NCBI RefSeq assembly: GCF_002356355.1
Contig: NZ_AP018052.1
Span: 868,001 to 932,000 of the forward strand
Direction: 5' to 3'
Source: Thiohalobacter thiocyanaticus
GTDB taxonomy: Bacteria; Pseudomonadota; Gammaproteobacteria; Thiohalobacterales; Thiohalobacteraceae
Length of the DNA stretch: 64,000 nucleotides
Shown: piece by piece, positions 63,948 through 64,000 of the stretch
Position numbering within the stretch: the stretch's first letter is position 1
Layout: each line of letters begins with the position of its first letter
Made by a program: the position numbers and the translations under genes
Notes under the pieces: generated by a model
What the model was told of the DNA's origin: nothing
What the model saw: the letters and a program-made list of their open reading frames with translations, nothing else
Databases searched by the model: none

Positions 63948-64000
63948 CGCTGATTATCATAGCGACCCTGTCTATGGGATTTTTTATGGGAAATTTTCGA

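Overview
The window is GC-rich, densely packed chromosomal DNA from a gammaproteobacterium. Gammaproteobacterial markers include ampD-ampE, zapE, zapG (yhcB type), trmH, rsd, slyD-like, ygiQ and ydcH-type genes. Two DsrC/TusE-family genes, a RegB/RegA redox two-component pair, a class I fructose-1,6-bisphosphatase and a cNMP-rhodanese protein suggest a sulfur-oxidising, probably autotrophic relative of the Chromatiales/Ectothiorhodospiraceae. That placement is inferred from gene content; there is no rRNA here. I saw no tRNA, CRISPR array, prophage or intact transposase.

Layout. 0-7 kb: truncated argE, a GNAT/C39-peptidase fusion with a RimK-like ATP-grasp ligase, an Aer-type chemoreceptor and ilvD. 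7-17.6 kb: housekeeping (SH3-domain membrane protein, ampD-ampE-histidine phosphatase, xthA, a YbaK-HDOD fusion, a phosphodiesterase/LEA14 pair, trmH-zapG, an HPP membrane protein, a 2-hydroxyacid dehydrogenase). 17.7-26 kb: a chemoreceptor with a sigma-28 promoter, regBA, and a divergent TonB receptor / Asp-box beta-propeller / thioredoxin cluster. 26-34 kb: Nudix/reductase/spermidine-synthase-like operon, an IscR-like regulator without cluster ligands, rsd, fbp, gloB, zapE. 34-39 kb: two long hairpins with a shared loop, a two-cysteine DsrC-like gene, small conserved genes, a PilZ protein, an inositol-phosphatase-family gene, selO. 39-44 kb: Fur-box-preceded ferric iron ABC transporter split by a MITE, with a slyD-like gene. 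44-55 kb: msrB, small conserved genes, a ferredoxin-reductase, ygiQ, a double-cNMP/rhodanese protein and a four-gene dnaJ-related operon. 55-59 kb: probable zinc uptake locus (His-rich protein, outer-membrane protein, ZnuA, ZnuB; no ATPase). 59-64 kb: HhH membrane protein, ahcY, ispG, nsrR and an unusual TusE fusion gene preceded by an NsrR-type operator.

A striking genome-level feature is the intergenic DNA. At least five families of palindromic repeats (called A to E here, with further types F and G) recur, and they are nested: family A (core GTAGGTCGGGTTA) sits inside the arms of family C (GCCACGGAATACACGG) or D (AACGCAGAGACGC), and family E (CGTCATCCCGG) sits inside arms of family F (GTGAGGAGTGAGG).

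The best leads are the paired hairpins with different stems but the same loop (34.34-34.55 kb), the NsrR-linked TusE fusion that lacks its catalytic cysteine (63.25-63.95 kb), the ligand-less IscR homologue (28.5 kb), the MITE whose end may supply a permease start codon (40.6-40.96 kb), and the metal-motif beta-propeller cluster (21.7-26 kb). All start positions were chosen by eye from ribosome-binding sites and family alignments recalled from memory; no database search was run.
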